A stretch of 64,000 bases of DNA from Branchiostoma floridae (GCF_000003815.2 NC_049982.1:31098407-31162406), one strand, 5' to 3'; positions 46,301 to 58,144 are shown, numbered from the stretch's first letter. Made by a program: numbers and translations. The notes: generated by a model from the letters alone, not told the origin.

Positions 46301-49300
46301 GGGCCAAATGGCGAGGCTTGCCCGTGAAAGTAACGCCCGTGTTTTACATACAAACTTACGATGGTTTGTATCTTACGTTGCCGAACTAAAGAGCTTCAAA
46401 TTTAGAACAGGAATTTTGGGAACGCGACCCGCTCTTGTTCCAGAATTATGTCGAAAGAATTGACTCTATTTCCCGCGCTGACATAAAATTACGCAACTAC
46501 TAGTAACAACCTGTTGGTCAACTCCGATCCCCAAATGCGGGACATTCCCCGGGAACTGGCTGTTCCGGGGAGGGATTTCACCCCACGATCACTCGCAGCA
46601 AGGCCCACTCGCTACACTTTTTAAACGGTTTGAGCGCGCATTCTACTGAACTCAGGTTAGCGTTTTGTTGCGGTCATACGTTCTTGAGACGTTTCGATGA
46701 CGTCATTGCCTACTTATATATTCACATACAATGCGTTGGTCTAATTAGGAATTTATTTCATCTTTATGAATAGGTAATGCAAATTATTATGTGGGATAAT
46801 TCACTTGATTATATTTTACTCCAATGGATCTGAAATATCACCATACGGACGCTTCATTCATTCGATGTAACCAGATGTTATGAGGCTTTCAGTACCGACC
46901 ACAACTGCGTAAAATGGAGGTATAAACTTTGACTGCGTGACTGCACCATGCATCCATCCATCCTACCTACGGTAACAGGTTGTTTCGCAACAATGCCAGT
47001 TCGCAACAGCCAGTTCGCAACAAGGCAAGTCTTTTAGCAACAAGGTATAGGTCTATTCGCAACAAAGTACAAGTCGTTTCGCAACATTTGGATGTTATCA
47101 ATCTTGATAGCCTAATAGTGTTAAAAATCGTATTATTAACGTACCACCCGACGTATGAAACTGTACCACCCGGTCATCGGGCTCTCATCGGGTAAATGGT
47201 CGAGTACCACAATCATGGCATACGCTTAGCAGATCCGCGCATTGAAATAAATATATTTTTAATCGCCTTCCCCTACGGTTTCAGGCGAACTTGCGAACTA
47301 ATATTCGCAGCGAAATTCCCCACCAGACGAAGTTGACTCAGGCCGGCGGCGGACTAACACCCGCACGCCGCCGAAACTCGGGCGCCGCCCGGCGTATGAA
47401 AATATCATCGGGCTCTCATCGGGTAAATGGTCGGGTACCACAATCCATACGCTTAGCAGATCCGCGCATTGAAATAAATATATATATTTTTAATCTCAGG
47501 CCCTACGGTCCCTGTGCACGCCGCATATAAAACTGTACCGCCCGGCGTATGAAAATCATCGGGCTATCAGGCCCATGCGGTCCCATGGTCCATGCGGCAC
47601 CATGTTCCCATGCCGCCGGGGTTGCCTTTCGCACCCAGTAAGATTTTTACGTTAATAATACGATTTCTAACACTATTAGGCTATCAAGATTGATAACATC
47701 CAAATGTTGCGAAACGACTTGTACTTTGTTGCGAAAAGACCTATACCTTGTTGCGAAAAGACTTGCCTTGTTGCGAACTGGCTGTTGCGAACTGGCATTG
47801 TTGCGAAACAACGTGTAACCCTACCTACCTACCTACCTACCAACCAACCATGCAAGCATGCAAGCACTGAAGGTAAAACCCAATACATTGCGTTTCGAGG
47901 GCGACGAAACGCAAAAATTCAAAACCAAATTATTTGGGAAACCAAGGACGTTTTATCGGGAAACAAACATATTCTGTATAAGAATATAGTTATATTTTTC
48001 CCAAATTGGATAAAAGGTGGTTTTATCTACCTAAAAGATCTACTAGGCATGACAGATGAGTCCTGTTTTAATAGACTGAAAGAAATACATAATTGGGTTT
48101 GTGAGTTGTTTGCCCTCAAAAAGGCTATTCCGAAATCCTGGAAAATATAGATGCATACAGTATGTTAAGTAAGAGGACAGAATCATTACCTACTTTGTAT
48201 ATTCCATCTGTAAAGAATCAACATGGCCTTATCCTGACTCAAAGGTGACAGATGAGAAGACGCTACACCGGTCAGTTTTTACAGGTTTTTTTTTTCTAAA
48301 TCATGTTCGTAGGGCCTGATGTTACCATCATGGTGATGAAGAGCGGCCCATAGCGATAACTGTAGCAGCATCTCTTCTCCCTAAGTCAGAAACATCAAGC
48401 TTAAGCAAGCTTGACTTCACTGACTCAATAGGCGAAGCAGGGGTTACGAGGCTGCTCGGGAAATTCCCTACCCCATTTTGGCCGGAATGGTTTGATCCGC
48501 CACATCGCACCATCGCACATGTGGCGGGTTCTTTTACGTGCCCGGGGTGCGGCTCTCCCCAAACACGGGACCTCCATTTAACGTCCTATCCGAGGGACGA
48601 CTCATTTTCACTTGACTAAAGTGAGGAAAGTCGTGTAAAGTGCCTTTCCCAAGGGCACAAGACCGACAACACGGCAGGCAGATTCGAACCGGCGACCTCT
48701 CGGTCACGGGCCGAATACACTACCACTTTGCTACGCGGCCCCACAAGTTTTCACCAGACTATATACCATTACTACAGCAAATGATGCTTTCATTGTATTT
48801 TAGGGTCGAACTGCGAGGACACGAATGGCGACGACTGCGCTGTAAGAATTTGGTATGGAGAGTGCCACAATAACCCCACCTACATGAACCAACACTGCCG
48901 AAGGAGCTGTGACCTCTGCAGCCACACGACAGGTAGGTTTTTAACGTCTACTCTCTCTGCTCTTGCGTCAAGCTTGCGTCACTGCGGGGTTTGAAAGATA
49001 CTTAGAGATATAGAACGATTTAGAGTTGAGGGGTTTTTTGGTGTGTGGGGGGGGGGGACACAGAAAAATTGCTTTACAAAACATCGTTTCTCGGACAATT
49101 CAATGTTTCCGATAAAAAATTGTGCCTTGTCACTGACGACAGACTCAATTGACGACGACAGAATTGTTATTTTTTCGTAAAAACCATTAGTAACAAGGCA
49201 ATAACACAGTAACACCATCAACACTTGGCTATCATCTGTAGCTCCTGTATGGAATGTACAACATGATTTTCAGTTAATTATTGTACTATGTTAAGCACGA

Positions 49301-52300
49301 GTGTAAAAGGTCATTGTTTTTATGTGGTTACTTGTATGTCAAGCTTTGTAATATGGACGAAATTCGGGTGTACTTCTGTCGCCTGCGAGTTCCTTACTGT
49401 ATGGAACATTACAAAAAATGTGATGTAAAGCCCAGGTCATAAGAATCGTACGATTGACTGCGATGGCGGTTTTATGCTTGGTATAAGCGCAGTACGTCGT
49501 AAGTCGGGGAAGAATAGGAAGCAATGGTTTAAATATATAAAGTTGTGGTCACAAGAATCGTAATGCATCGTACGATGATGTCATAAGAGCGTACCTGCGT
49601 CAATCGCATGTGAATCATAGTAAATCGGGGAGCATCCTATGACGAAAATAGAGCTGAAATAGATTTTGAACATGTTCAAAATTTCTCCACCGTCGCACGA
49701 TTTTTATTGCCCCCATATCAGACTTCATTAGGCCATTTTTTCTACTGATGAAGTTAAAGATTTATAAATTCTTAGCATGTGGTCATGGTTTCAGTTTCCC
49801 CTGATAATGTCGTTGTGACGAAAAACTATATCAGTTGCACTGTTCACTGTTCACTGCGTTGCTGCAGTGACCGGCGCTGGTGGAGGTACCACAGCAGAGG
49901 ACGGGCCTACAGCAGGGACAACTCCACACGCAAGCTCCACCACGTGGCAAGGTATCGTCACTACAGTCGCTTCTTTGGACAACTCCACAATGTACAAGAA
50001 AGGTATAATAACATTTTGTGCATTTCCTGTATCTAACACAGAAACATCTGTATCTAGCCCACCCAGTTTAATGAGTCGATGCTTTTGGTGTGTGTTCGTT
50101 TGAGTGGCAGAAAGTGATTGGGCAGATGACCACAAAGTCAGACTTCGCAAACTGGCAGGAAGCACAGCCCTGGAAGAACTAGTCGTTAATCAGACATGGC
50201 AGTCCAGGTCATGGGGTCAACCGAAGAGACCACTTATTCACGGAGATGTGTTGTTTTGGGTCTGTTTGTTTTCCCGTAGTTATACAGTTTCCATATATAA
50301 AAACTTCACCGTTCTGTTTCAGAAGTGATCAATGGAAATGTAATTTCAATTAAAACCTTATTGGCATAAAAGAAGACTCAAAAAAAGAAAAACTCAAAAT
50401 ATTTCAAGGAATCGCGCTATCTTCGAACTCTTTGGATCGCTCTCTTTCTACCGTCTAATCTGTTGTCAGACTAGGGGAAAGCTACCTTCAGTATATGCTT
50501 TTGGTTTAAATGCCCTTTGGTGGAGTGGCTGTGAACGTCATGTGTGTTTTTGTATATATGTAAGGAGTACAACTCAAAGAAGCTGTTAATGGATATTCGT
50601 GATATTTGGCAGGTACGTAGATGTTAGCAAGACGAATGTCAAATTCAATGTGGGCTTCCTAGCAGATTCCTACGGTACTGCAGCGGAACATACATTTACG
50701 TTTAGAGAATGATTTCCAAACTTACTGTCCGCTGTTGGTTCAGGGAACACCATGTGTTACTACTGCGAGGGGACATCACGAGAGTGCATGACGGGAAACG
50801 GCCTTGGTGGACATGTCATCGAGTGCCAAGAGGAAGAAGCATGCTGGGTAAGTTTTATGCCTTCGCCAAGAAGGCTATGTTTTCGGTTATTCCTTAGGGT
50901 GATGGGTCTATATGTAGGTCAACAGTATATAACTCGATAAATTGTGGATGGAACTTAGTGATTTTTGGTAGGTGCGTAGCAGTTGTGGAAAGAAAGGCCA
51001 AGTTCTTAAACTCATTTACATAAGTAATGAAAAGATGTCATAATACCATTGTAATAAATGATGCGAATTTCACACTCACGACATTATGAAGCTAAGTCAA
51101 TGTGACGTTTATCAGACATAAGTCATGCAGATTAGTTTAATATTTACATAGTTAATGAGGACGCACTAAAATGGCTTTCTCTGCTATGATACGACTTTCA
51201 TACTTTGGACTTATGCCTCATAGATGGAGAAAATGATCAACCGAGACAAATTATGCAAATCAGGACCTTTTCGCATATTCAAATGGTAAAATTTATAAAT
51301 ACTTTACTCGAAAAAAAATCAAACAATTTGGCAAAGGTCGTGGAACTCAAGATTTAGTGAAAAGGCACAATCGTTAACCTGGTTAAGGAATAAGCGATAT
51401 TAATACCTTCTCTTGCTCATATGGTGCAGCTCTGCTTTCTTTTAAGACAACAAATTTTAATTCGACGTTTTGGACTGGCAAACTTTAGTCATAAATGGGG
51501 GTGTGTTTTTTTTCTTGTTGGACAGGTACAGAAAAAACGACAGTAGTACCGGCAGGCGTTCCGTGTTTGGGGGCTTATAAGTCCAAGGATATAACTAGAG
51601 CGAAGAAGAGAAGAGTTAATAGTCAGAGGAAGTTAGTGTTTTACATAAAGAGTTCCACCAAACAGAATTCTTTGTAGCGAAATGGACCGTTGTTTTAGTA
51701 TACATCGCCTATTCACACGTTTTACAGATAATTAGGTCCAGGTTCATATCCGGACCTGTACCTGGACCGTACCTGTACCTAAATTTTCTGTACCAGTACT
51801 CACCCCTTGTCTTAAATGTTCTGCTACTCTTTACATTACCGCATGGTGGAGCTAACACAGTTGGGAGGTCACGATAATTGAGCAAATCAATTCTTGTTGA
51901 ACGCAGCTAATATCACTGCTCAATTGTCGTGACAGGTGCCATAAGGGGGTCGTCGTATATGTCATGGAAACGTTATCTAACAGAAGACATGTCTGTCGTC
52001 TCAGCTTGTTCTCCAAGATTGTTAACAGTTTAACTCGTGATTTTTTACTTGAATTTGTGCTCCTTTCCCGCTGTTTTATTTTTTCTTCATGTACATACGA
52101 CCTGCGTAATGAGCTAAGCTTAAGCACTACCAATTTCTAGAAAAACCACGCTCTAAAGTTTTGTTTAATATTCTATCTCATACTGGAACAACCTCGCAAC
52201 CCCCCAGCTCCTTAAACCTTTGCCAATTTAAAACCTTTATTTATCAGCAATTTTGTCCTGCTGACTGTAAATATCTTAGTAATGGCCCTTGCTATCCCTG

Positions 52301-54314
52301 TATTCTGCTTACTCGTCTTCGGATCGGCACCTGCAGCTTGAACTCCAGTCTTTTTTCCACAGAATTACGTAACAGCCCAGCATGTAGCTCTGGGTGCCGG
52401 TCCGAAACAGCACCCATTATATACTCCACTACCCTCATCACATCAACCAAAGGTCCTCGGCACACTTTTCCGGCTTATAGGGCACACAGTTAACTTATTT
52501 ACACTTTCCAAAAATGTTCCGATTTCTTTATTACTAAGTGGAAGTCCATCTTTGTCATATTCCATAAATTCTAAAATTCTAACTATAACCCAAAATTTCA
52601 TCACAACCTCTTAACGTCCTCATATATTCTTTCAAGCTTTTTAGTTCTCTGTGAAAATTTATTTTTTGTAACTTTTGTAGGGGGTCGGACACGCGCGCAA
52701 ACAATCTCTTGTCATACACATTATTTAATTTCCATTTGTTGTCAAAGTGAATTAGATTTTAAAAAACATATTTTCCCTACAAGGTGGAGAGAATCGGAGA
52801 GGGATTCAACGTGTCGTACAAACGGAGCTGCAAGCCTTCATGCACCGATTTCTGGCAGTACGAGACCTGCATGATAGCCGACGAGCAGGCAAAGGTAAGC
52901 TTTTGGCCCCAGTGACATTAATTTTAGGATCGTCGTACGGTCTTTGTTCGATCGTCGTAGGATTGCCGTACGATCGTATACAATTGTCGCAGGATCGTCG
53001 TACGATCGTGTACGGTTGTCGTAGAACCATCGTATGATCGTCTTAGAATCGCCGTATGATTGTCGTAGAACCATCGTACGATTGTCTTAGAGTCGTCGTA
53101 ATACCCCCCTCACATTATATACGATCTTCGGACGTTCTTCGCGATCGCAGGAAGGTCGGCTGATTTTAAGATCTTAAGATGGTCTTGCGCATTTTTCGCC
53201 TCAAAACTGTCCCACTCACATATACGCGAGGCTCGTGAGATCGACGGTGAATAAATCTATGATAATAAACCTCCCATGACCTCTTGCACGCGGACAAGGT
53301 AACACAAAACGTTCCTAAAAAAAGGCAAGAGATCAATAAATGTTGCTTATTTTGTTGTCGTAATCTTTTTAACCAATGAATGGAATGCGCGAGCATAATA
53401 GAAATGACGCAAGAAAAGAAAGTGTGTCACAAAGCCAGCCTACATACTGCCACAGCGGCCACAATGTTAGAATTACCCTCACATTCCCAGAAATTCAATA
53501 TTTGTAAACAAACGGAAGTCGGGCGAACGTCGCCCGAACGTTGCCCAACTGACGGGCGTTCGCCATCCGATTTGCGCTCGATGATTAATAACTATGTCTT
53601 TGCTCGCCTATCGGTCTTCAATCGTTGGATTGACGCAATACTATTGACCGATACCCTTGCAAGGTACGCACGATTTGTACGCACAATCTGCGACTCGGTA
53701 ACGAGCTGTGCTATTTTGGAGATTTCCTTCGACTAGTCGCATATGTTAAGAACATGTTTCGCTGCACCGCGACCGTCGTAAGACTCCTGAAAACTGCCGG
53801 CGATCCCTAAAAATCGCAAGATGATCGTGAGAACACCGGACGTCTTACTCACGAAAATGTCAATCAGAGTTCGTAAACTAGTCTTCCGATCGAATCGCGC
53901 CTATTGTGAGGGGGGTATAAGTAACCGTAACGTAAACGCATCCATACGTATAGCGAAGACTATAGCTTAAGTGCAAAGTGAACCAGTCAGAATCGATAAG
54001 TAAAGGTAACAGACGGATACCGAAACTTCGACTGTGAACTGTAATGTCTAAATAGAAAACCTTGTTTTCCAGTTGTCCTCCAACCTGATGAAATTAATCA
54101 GGACTATCTAGTTTTCTCCATCTTTATTTTTCAGATGTGCAAGCTGTGCTGCACGGGCGATAGGTGTAACACCCACATCCTGACGGACCACAACGACCCT
54201 CGGGCCCCCGCCCGAAGTGGCAACAGTGGTGCCGAGGGGATATTGGCGTCCCTCGGGCTTGTGTCTATCCTCGCTGTCGCAATGTGTGCGGAAATTCTCT
54301 CACTTATTACTTAG
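41822..54314 (+). CDS. GPI-anchored ShK-like / Ly6-uPAR (LU) surface protein
   Basis: Six exons: 41822-41888, 48804-48932, 49868-49951, 50744-50847, 52784-52894, 54135-54314; phases 1,1,1,0,0; all GT-AG; 224 residues. Exon 1: signal peptide (MANVHAKFFSLALIGLCFAG). Exon 2: an ShK-like six-cysteine module (NCEDTNGDDC, WYGEC, MNQHCRRSCDLC). Exon 3: Thr/Gly/Ser-rich linker. Exons 4-6: a three-finger LU domain (MCYYC near its start, CKLCCTGDRCN at its end, the classic CCxxDxCN signature). The tail, SGNSGAEG then a hydrophobic run to the stop, is a GPI-attachment signal. So it should sit on the outer cell surface. ShK-like modules block ion channels in some secreted proteins but are also common spacer domains; the ligand here is unknown. 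Its ~6.9-kb first intron is full of repeats. Confidence 0.82.
42789..42825 (+). repeat. Hairpin motif with CTGATGA...GAAAC
   Basis: 'ctgatgaagacgacagatag' then 'tcgccgaaacgtttacgg'. GACGAC pairs with GTCGCC with one mismatch. CTGATGA and GAAA are the hammerhead-ribozyme core words, but one base is extra between core and stem and no stem III or cleavage site is clear. Confidence 0.4.
43020..43290 (+). repeat. ~35-bp minisatellite ('tacatttagacgtgctctgt')
   Basis: Eight or so diverged units of 'tacatttagacgtgctctgt' plus 'actcagtct'. Borders directly on the TA run. Confidence 0.8.
43297..43375 (+). repeat. (TA)n microsatellite
   Basis: About 75 bp of TA with a few G/C interruptions. Confidence 0.95.
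43442..44143 (+). pseudogene. Decayed C2H2 zinc-finger gene with acidic tail
   Basis: The first frame encodes MPHVCDICDREFDRAFNLER then HLERKH, one complete C2H2 finger, followed by an acidic Asp/Ser stretch. Around 43690-43735 the acidic reading passes to another frame (SMASQDEESVSDTKSV... SDESERTGYDSG), reaches a TAG at 43908-43910, and is still readable beyond it (DEEEWTLYRDWSIALP). A further in-sense piece in a third frame (SNEIVHSKNWVSEQTLMKKY) ends near 44143. One frameshift plus in-frame stops make it a dead gene, probably of a mobile element or virus-like origin; family not identified. It lies in intron 1 of the ShK/Ly6 gene. Confidence 0.6.
44385..45175 (+). repeat. Satellite of ~170-bp units built on ACTCCGGAGCA
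   Basis: About five units near 44395, 44540, 44710, 44890 and 45060. Each has two to four copies of 'actccggagca', then 'acacgtatagctactcca', 'aagcaatatttcactgcatg', 'gtatatgttcgtacgtac' and 'acaaatatacttactta'. The nested 11-mer contains the palindrome TCCGGA. A short frame spans it but only because of periodicity. Confidence 0.88.
45185..45485. repeat. Direct repeat, two diverged copies
   Basis: 'gcccagggcaaataagggca' and 'aaccaggccaaataaaggca', each followed by a G-rich run and 'ttaccttggtgggt.aaaagg'. Offset about 170 bp. Confidence 0.65.
45795..45860 (-). pseudogene. tRNA-like sequence
   Basis: On the minus strand: 'ctactcaatcggtgaagtca' then 'ccctggttcgaaacc' have A- and B-box character with a plausible anticodon loop, but acceptor ends do not pair. 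Best read as a SINE head or tRNA pseudogene. Confidence 0.4.
46971..47820. mobile_element. 850-bp element with 170-bp inverted repeats rich in TTCGCAACA
   Basis: Left arm 46971-47142 and right arm 47650-47820 mirror each other from 'acgttgtttcgcaacaatgc' inwards to 'aatcgtattattaacgta'. Each arm holds about six direct copies of 'ttcgcaaca', 17-25 bp apart, like clustered transposase-binding sites. It sits in a CTAC simple repeat. The interior has two similar phrases ('catcgggctctcatcgggta', 'tccgcgcattgaaataaata') near 47170 and 47410. No transposase; nonautonomous. Confidence 0.85.
47860..48150 (+). pseudogene. LINE (L1/Tx1-like) ORF2 C-terminal fragment
   Basis: The frame encodes RNAKIQNQIIW, ILYKNIVIFFPNWIKGGF, YLKDLLG, FNRLKEI and KKAIPKSWK, a pattern usual just beyond the reverse transcriptase of L1-clade elements. 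It is only about 95 residues long and ends at a TAG, with no catalytic motif. Confidence 0.55.
48318..48745 (-). mobile_element. tRNA-derived SINE, near full length
   Basis: Read on the minus strand: tRNA-like head at 48740-48680 ('ggccgcgtagcaaagtggta', 'ggttcgaatc'), then 'gcccttgggaaaggca', 'gactttcctcac', then a body through 'gcacgtaaaagaacccgcca' to about 48320. It is inserted about 60 bp upstream of the ShK exon. Same family as 17690-17935; a body fragment is near 59090-59220. Confidence 0.75.
50560..51355 (+). repeat. Copy of the AT-rich 'cttcgccaagaaggctatg' repeat
   Basis: 'gccttcgccaagaaggctat' at 50862 begins inside the donor region of exon 4; 'gatttttggtaggtgcgtag' and 'ggcaaaggtcgtggaactca' follow. 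A second start-like phrase lies at 50560 ('ggagtacaactcaaagaagc'). The repeat surrounds LU exon 4. Confidence 0.6.
52140..52620 (+). pseudogene. Non-LTR retrotransposon ORF2 C-terminal fragment
   Basis: The frame reads FKTFIYQQF, LLTRLRIGTCSLNSSLFSTE, SPACSSGC.SET, matching the cysteine-rich end of LINE polyproteins. The next expected part (HxxLHCP-type) continues in a shifted frame, and SLLLSGSPSLSYSINSKIL follows in another. At least one frameshift; 5' truncated. Confidence 0.6.
52920..53100 (+). repeat. Minisatellite based on 'gatcgtcgtac'
   Basis: About a dozen 12-16-bp units such as 'ggatcgtcgtacgatcgt' and 'tcgtagaaccatcgtacgat', starting 25 bp after the donor of LU exon 5. Units contain the palindrome ATCGTACGAT. 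Confidence 0.85.
53102..53917. mobile_element. 816-bp element with TACCCCCCTCAC ends and TAA target duplication
   Basis: Left end 'tacccccctcaca', right end 'tgtgaggggggta', each flanked by TAA (53099-53101, 53918-53920). A 3-bp TAA/TTA duplication is typical of PIF/Harbinger. Subterminal 'cgatcttcggacg' and 'gtcttccgatcga' also mirror. No transposase. Confidence 0.75.
54000..54033 (+). repeat. Third GAAAC hairpin motif
   Basis: 'gtaaaggtaacagacggata' then 'ccgaaacttcgac'; same form as 12657. Confidence 0.4.
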
Positions 54315-55140
54315 AATGCATCCCAGAGAGGGGAAGGGCTTTCTGCTTTTGTGGCCATGGTTCACCTTTAGCCAATCAAAACTGAGGTCAAAACTCAGAA
54401 GGGGGCGACAGCCAATCAAAACTCAAAACTGGGCGATGACGTCACCAACAACTGGTAAAACCTGTGGTACATAGCATGTTTGTCCTTCCCACTCTGATTA
54501 TGGTTTGTTTAGTGAATGTACGCTTTTTATTCATCTTACCATGGTTGCCTTCATTTTTTTTACATAGCATACGATACGTTATAATATCATATAATTAACT
54601 AACTGTAAATACTCAAGGTTTAAAATGTAGAACAATTGAACAGTGGAGTGTGTTTTTAGTCCTGCCCCTTACAATTTCCGTCCAACGTGACTGTGCGCCT
54701 ACGTACGTCAAGCCGAGGTAAAATAATTTCTAATCGTAAAATTTTCCTACAATTCGTAGAGTTAGCATTCTTGCATTCAGTTTATTAAAATATACATTCT
54801 AAGACACAGTTTCAAGTATTTTATGTTGACTTTTGACTAAAATCAGCATTGATTGGTGAGACTTTAGAATGTGGGTAAAGTATATAATTTGCACTCGGGT
54901 GGGAGGGGCCAGGTGTCTCGTAATGGCGAACATTTTCTCTCGTAAAAAAATCGTACAATTTGCAAAAATAGCGATCTAAGATTCAGATGTATTGAAACAT
55001 CAAATTCCAAGGAACAGTTTCATGTATGCAAGGCTACGCGGCTCACGGGTTCCTCACTGGGCTCCCGAGATATATTCAAAATGGCGTCATCACTGGACGC
55101 GACGATAGTATAGCTAACTTTCAAATCCACTCAACTGAAA
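54315..55140. other. 3' flank of ShK/Ly6 gene, no gene seen
   Basis: 'ccaatcaaaact' is repeated near 54371 and 54411. Otherwise AT-rich. Confidence 0.4.
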
Positions 55141-55199
55141 CGATGATTCCTTTTTCTTCAGTAAACTGAATAACGGCAGCGTAATGCACACGGTGGGTC

Positions 55200-55330
55200 C
55201 CAGCAGTTGATTTCCCGGAGTGCGGAATATTTGTCGTCACTGGTTTATCAGCTGAAGTTTCCTCATCACTGGAAAACTAGTGACGATAAATATTCCCCAC
55301 TGGTAAACCAGTGACGACGTGAATTTATCA
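55200..55330. repeat. Local inverted repeats with 'tcactggttta'
   Basis: 'atatttgtcgtcactggttt' and 'actagtgacgataaatatt' mirror each other, as do 'actggtaaaccagt' halves near 55300. A compact multi-hairpin. Confidence 0.65.
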
Positions 55331-55639
55331 TTGGATACAGCGTGATGAGAAATTTACCCGTGACCTCGGTAGTTTTGCTTCATGTATTGTTTGTGTAGTT
55401 TTGAGTAACATTTACGCGAGGATTGAGGAAAATTCAGAGGGTGTATACCTACCGGTGCGCACGGGTGGGGAGGAACGTTTCGAAACATGCGGACAACCTC
55501 GACTATTGTGTGTGAATAGTCATTGGCAAAAGGCCATGGGAAAGACATACTGCATTTTCGCGAAAATGTTGCCTTTCTAGTTTGAATTTACGTTTTCAAG
55601 GTGCAGTGGTGTATATAGTGTCCTTGGCGTTCCTTACAT

Positions 55640-55770
55640 GGTGTATATAGTGTCATAACACCTGGTCCTTTGCTATACCAACCTCATAAAACAACCTCGT
55701 TCGCTTCGCTCAGTCGGTGGTTTTATTCGGTGGTTATAGTAAAGTACTAGGCGTTATGACACCATTTACA
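55640..55770. mobile_element. Short inverted-repeat MITE
   Basis: 'tgtcataacacctggtcctt' and 'aaagtactaggcgttatgac' form the arms, continuing with 'tataccaacctcataaaaca' and its partner 'ttttattcggtggttata'. Confidence 0.78.
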
Positions 55771-57240
55771 TTTCGAGGTGGGCCATTAACCTTCAATTAA
55801 CCAACAATGTCTGCTCTATCGACTGAGCTCTATCGACGGCGCCACTTGACACTAGTTGGTCTGATTTTAACCTATTCCTTCGACAACCATACAACGAAAT
55901 ACCAAAAACAACAAGTTTGTAGGTTCATACTTGTAAACGCGGAACAAGTTATTTTATGAAGTAGCCTCTTTGAAAAAAAAAACCCACAGGAACAACAGAA
56001 ATTTGTAAGTTTGCAAAATATAATTTTAGGGCACGGAAAAGTCTCGGGGGAACGGCTGAGGCAAGATGGCAGGCGGGCATTAACAACACCGGTACCGACG
56101 AGCTAGGCGAACGAGCCCGTAACAAAGGAGAATGAACCATAGAACAAGACGGTAACTCTTATGATAAAGTTCTCTTCAACGACCTACTTGAGACGAAATG
56201 TTTGCTACATACCCTTTTGATCGGTAAGGTCAGCTTCTAGCGAAGTGTTGCTAACATGGATGCTAACATGGGTGGAAGGTTTTCTCTGAAGTTGGGTCAT
56301 GTCAGACTTCCGAATCAATAAACAGATGGTTATCTATGGCATCCTGCCACCCTCATGGAAAAAAATGTAAGAAAGATGCTATCAACTACATCATTGCGGT
56401 CACGAGGAAACGCATATGGTGCTCACGTTGTGAAGCCCTCTTTGACAAGACCTTTTCGACTCACGTCGAGATGGTCCCATACATCAAGGAGTGCCTTCTG
56501 TTGTAGAATCAAGACGATCGTTGAACGTCGGCACGAAACAGGGTTTAAGTCCTTCTGGTGCACAGTGCAGTGGGCGAAGCTCGACGGCGGAAAACTGCGC
56601 CTGCGCTTTTAATCTCCTAGTTTCCTGTAGTCGTATCAGTCTACTGGTACGAATTGTCTGTATATTCTGCACGTTTCTTATGTCTTTTTTATTAGGATGT
56701 GACAAGTTGGCAGGGGTGGGTTGGTGGGAGCTCGGCGGACAAGTAACCTGTTTTGGGTAGTTTGACACATCCCTTTTTCTTTCCTTGAATGTTCTTTGAA
56801 ATGATGTAAAAAAAATGAAACCGGTGAAAAAACGTCTTGTCCCTCTTGTCTAGTTTTCTTTCTTCTTTGATTTTGTTATGATGGAGGAAGAGAGTCCTGG
56901 CCATCCGTGCAACCAGCACGCCCGGATGATGATGATGATACCCCTAATAAAAACGGATCAGCTGCTACCCACTGCCTCTGCCTTTCCTCTGACAGTACTC
57001 TCGTTTTCTCACCTTGATTTGCAATTATTTTGGGAATCCCGTAAAAGATATATTCCTTATCTCGTTGAGAATTGTGACCACAGATATATACCGCACATAA
57101 GACTGGCATTTCCTTTTTAGCGTTTGAATCATAGAGAAATAAAATGCGTTCAGCCCAGAACGTGTGCAAAGCTGCAGAGGCTGGTCGAATGGGTTGCTGT
57201 CGCATTTGTGACAACTCCGACAGTAACCGCTCCCTGCCGA
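55770..57240. other. No gene recognised
   Basis: A tRNA-like phrase in reverse near 55805-55850 ('ctatcgactgagctctatcg'). Frames around 56350-56760 overlap on both strands and have no family signature. Confidence 0.4.
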
Positions 57241-58144
57241 CGCTTCCTTCTTTTCTTCTTCGTGAGTTGAGTCGCTCAAACCTCCGTCAAGGCGGACGGG
57301 GAAAAACCAAACAAACAGTAAAGTAAATGAAAACTAAACAAAACAAAACTATTGTCGCGTAGCACTGCGCCTACAGCGGTGTTCGCGAACGAGCCAGCCG
57401 GGCGGACGCAAATTGTTCCCCACCACCATTCAGCCGCACTAGACGGGCGGCTTATGCCATTCCCGCTTTCTCCATCATAAAAGTATTTTTCCAGTCCACC
57501 AAACTTGCGAACGTTACATCTCCTGTCTAAATGTACGCTAAGAATAGACGTGGGTTAGAGCGACTTAAACCACGGAAATAAAAAGAGAAAGAAACCAAGA
57601 GAAGGCGAGCCCAGAGCACCGATACGCTGCTACTACGTGGATAATCAGGCGATTTGCTTGGCTCCAACACTGCACGTGGGTCATCAGGCAGGGGCTTTGC
57701 CTGAAGGGGCGGCGCGCCGTGTGCGAAAATAAGGCAACTCGTGTCAGCACACCTGCCGTGGGACCTTCACTTCTTAATCTCCTCAAATCGGCTGACCAAT
57801 GGGCGAACGCACACGCCGAGGCTCGGGTCAGGTCGGGAAAGAACCTGATGACCCAACTACGCCGTATATGAATGCACCAGGTATGGGTTGGCCGCGTGCT
57901 GGCTCCTTGCCTATGCTTCCTCCATTTCTTTTTCGCGAGTTGAGTCGCTCAAACCCCGTCAAGGCGGGCGGGGAGAAAACAAAACAAAAAGAAAAATCAA
58001 AACAGGACAAAACAACAAAGCTACTGTCGTACAGCACTGCGCCTACAGTGGTGTTCGCGAACGAGGCGGGCGGGCGGGCGCACATGGTTCCCGAACACCA
58101 TTCAGCTGGACGGGCGGCTTCTGCTTTTCCCGCCATCTCCATTA

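Noticed and set aside
56355..57279. Cluster of overlapping frames on both strands
   Set aside because: No domain, splice pattern or paralogue; overlapping on both strands.
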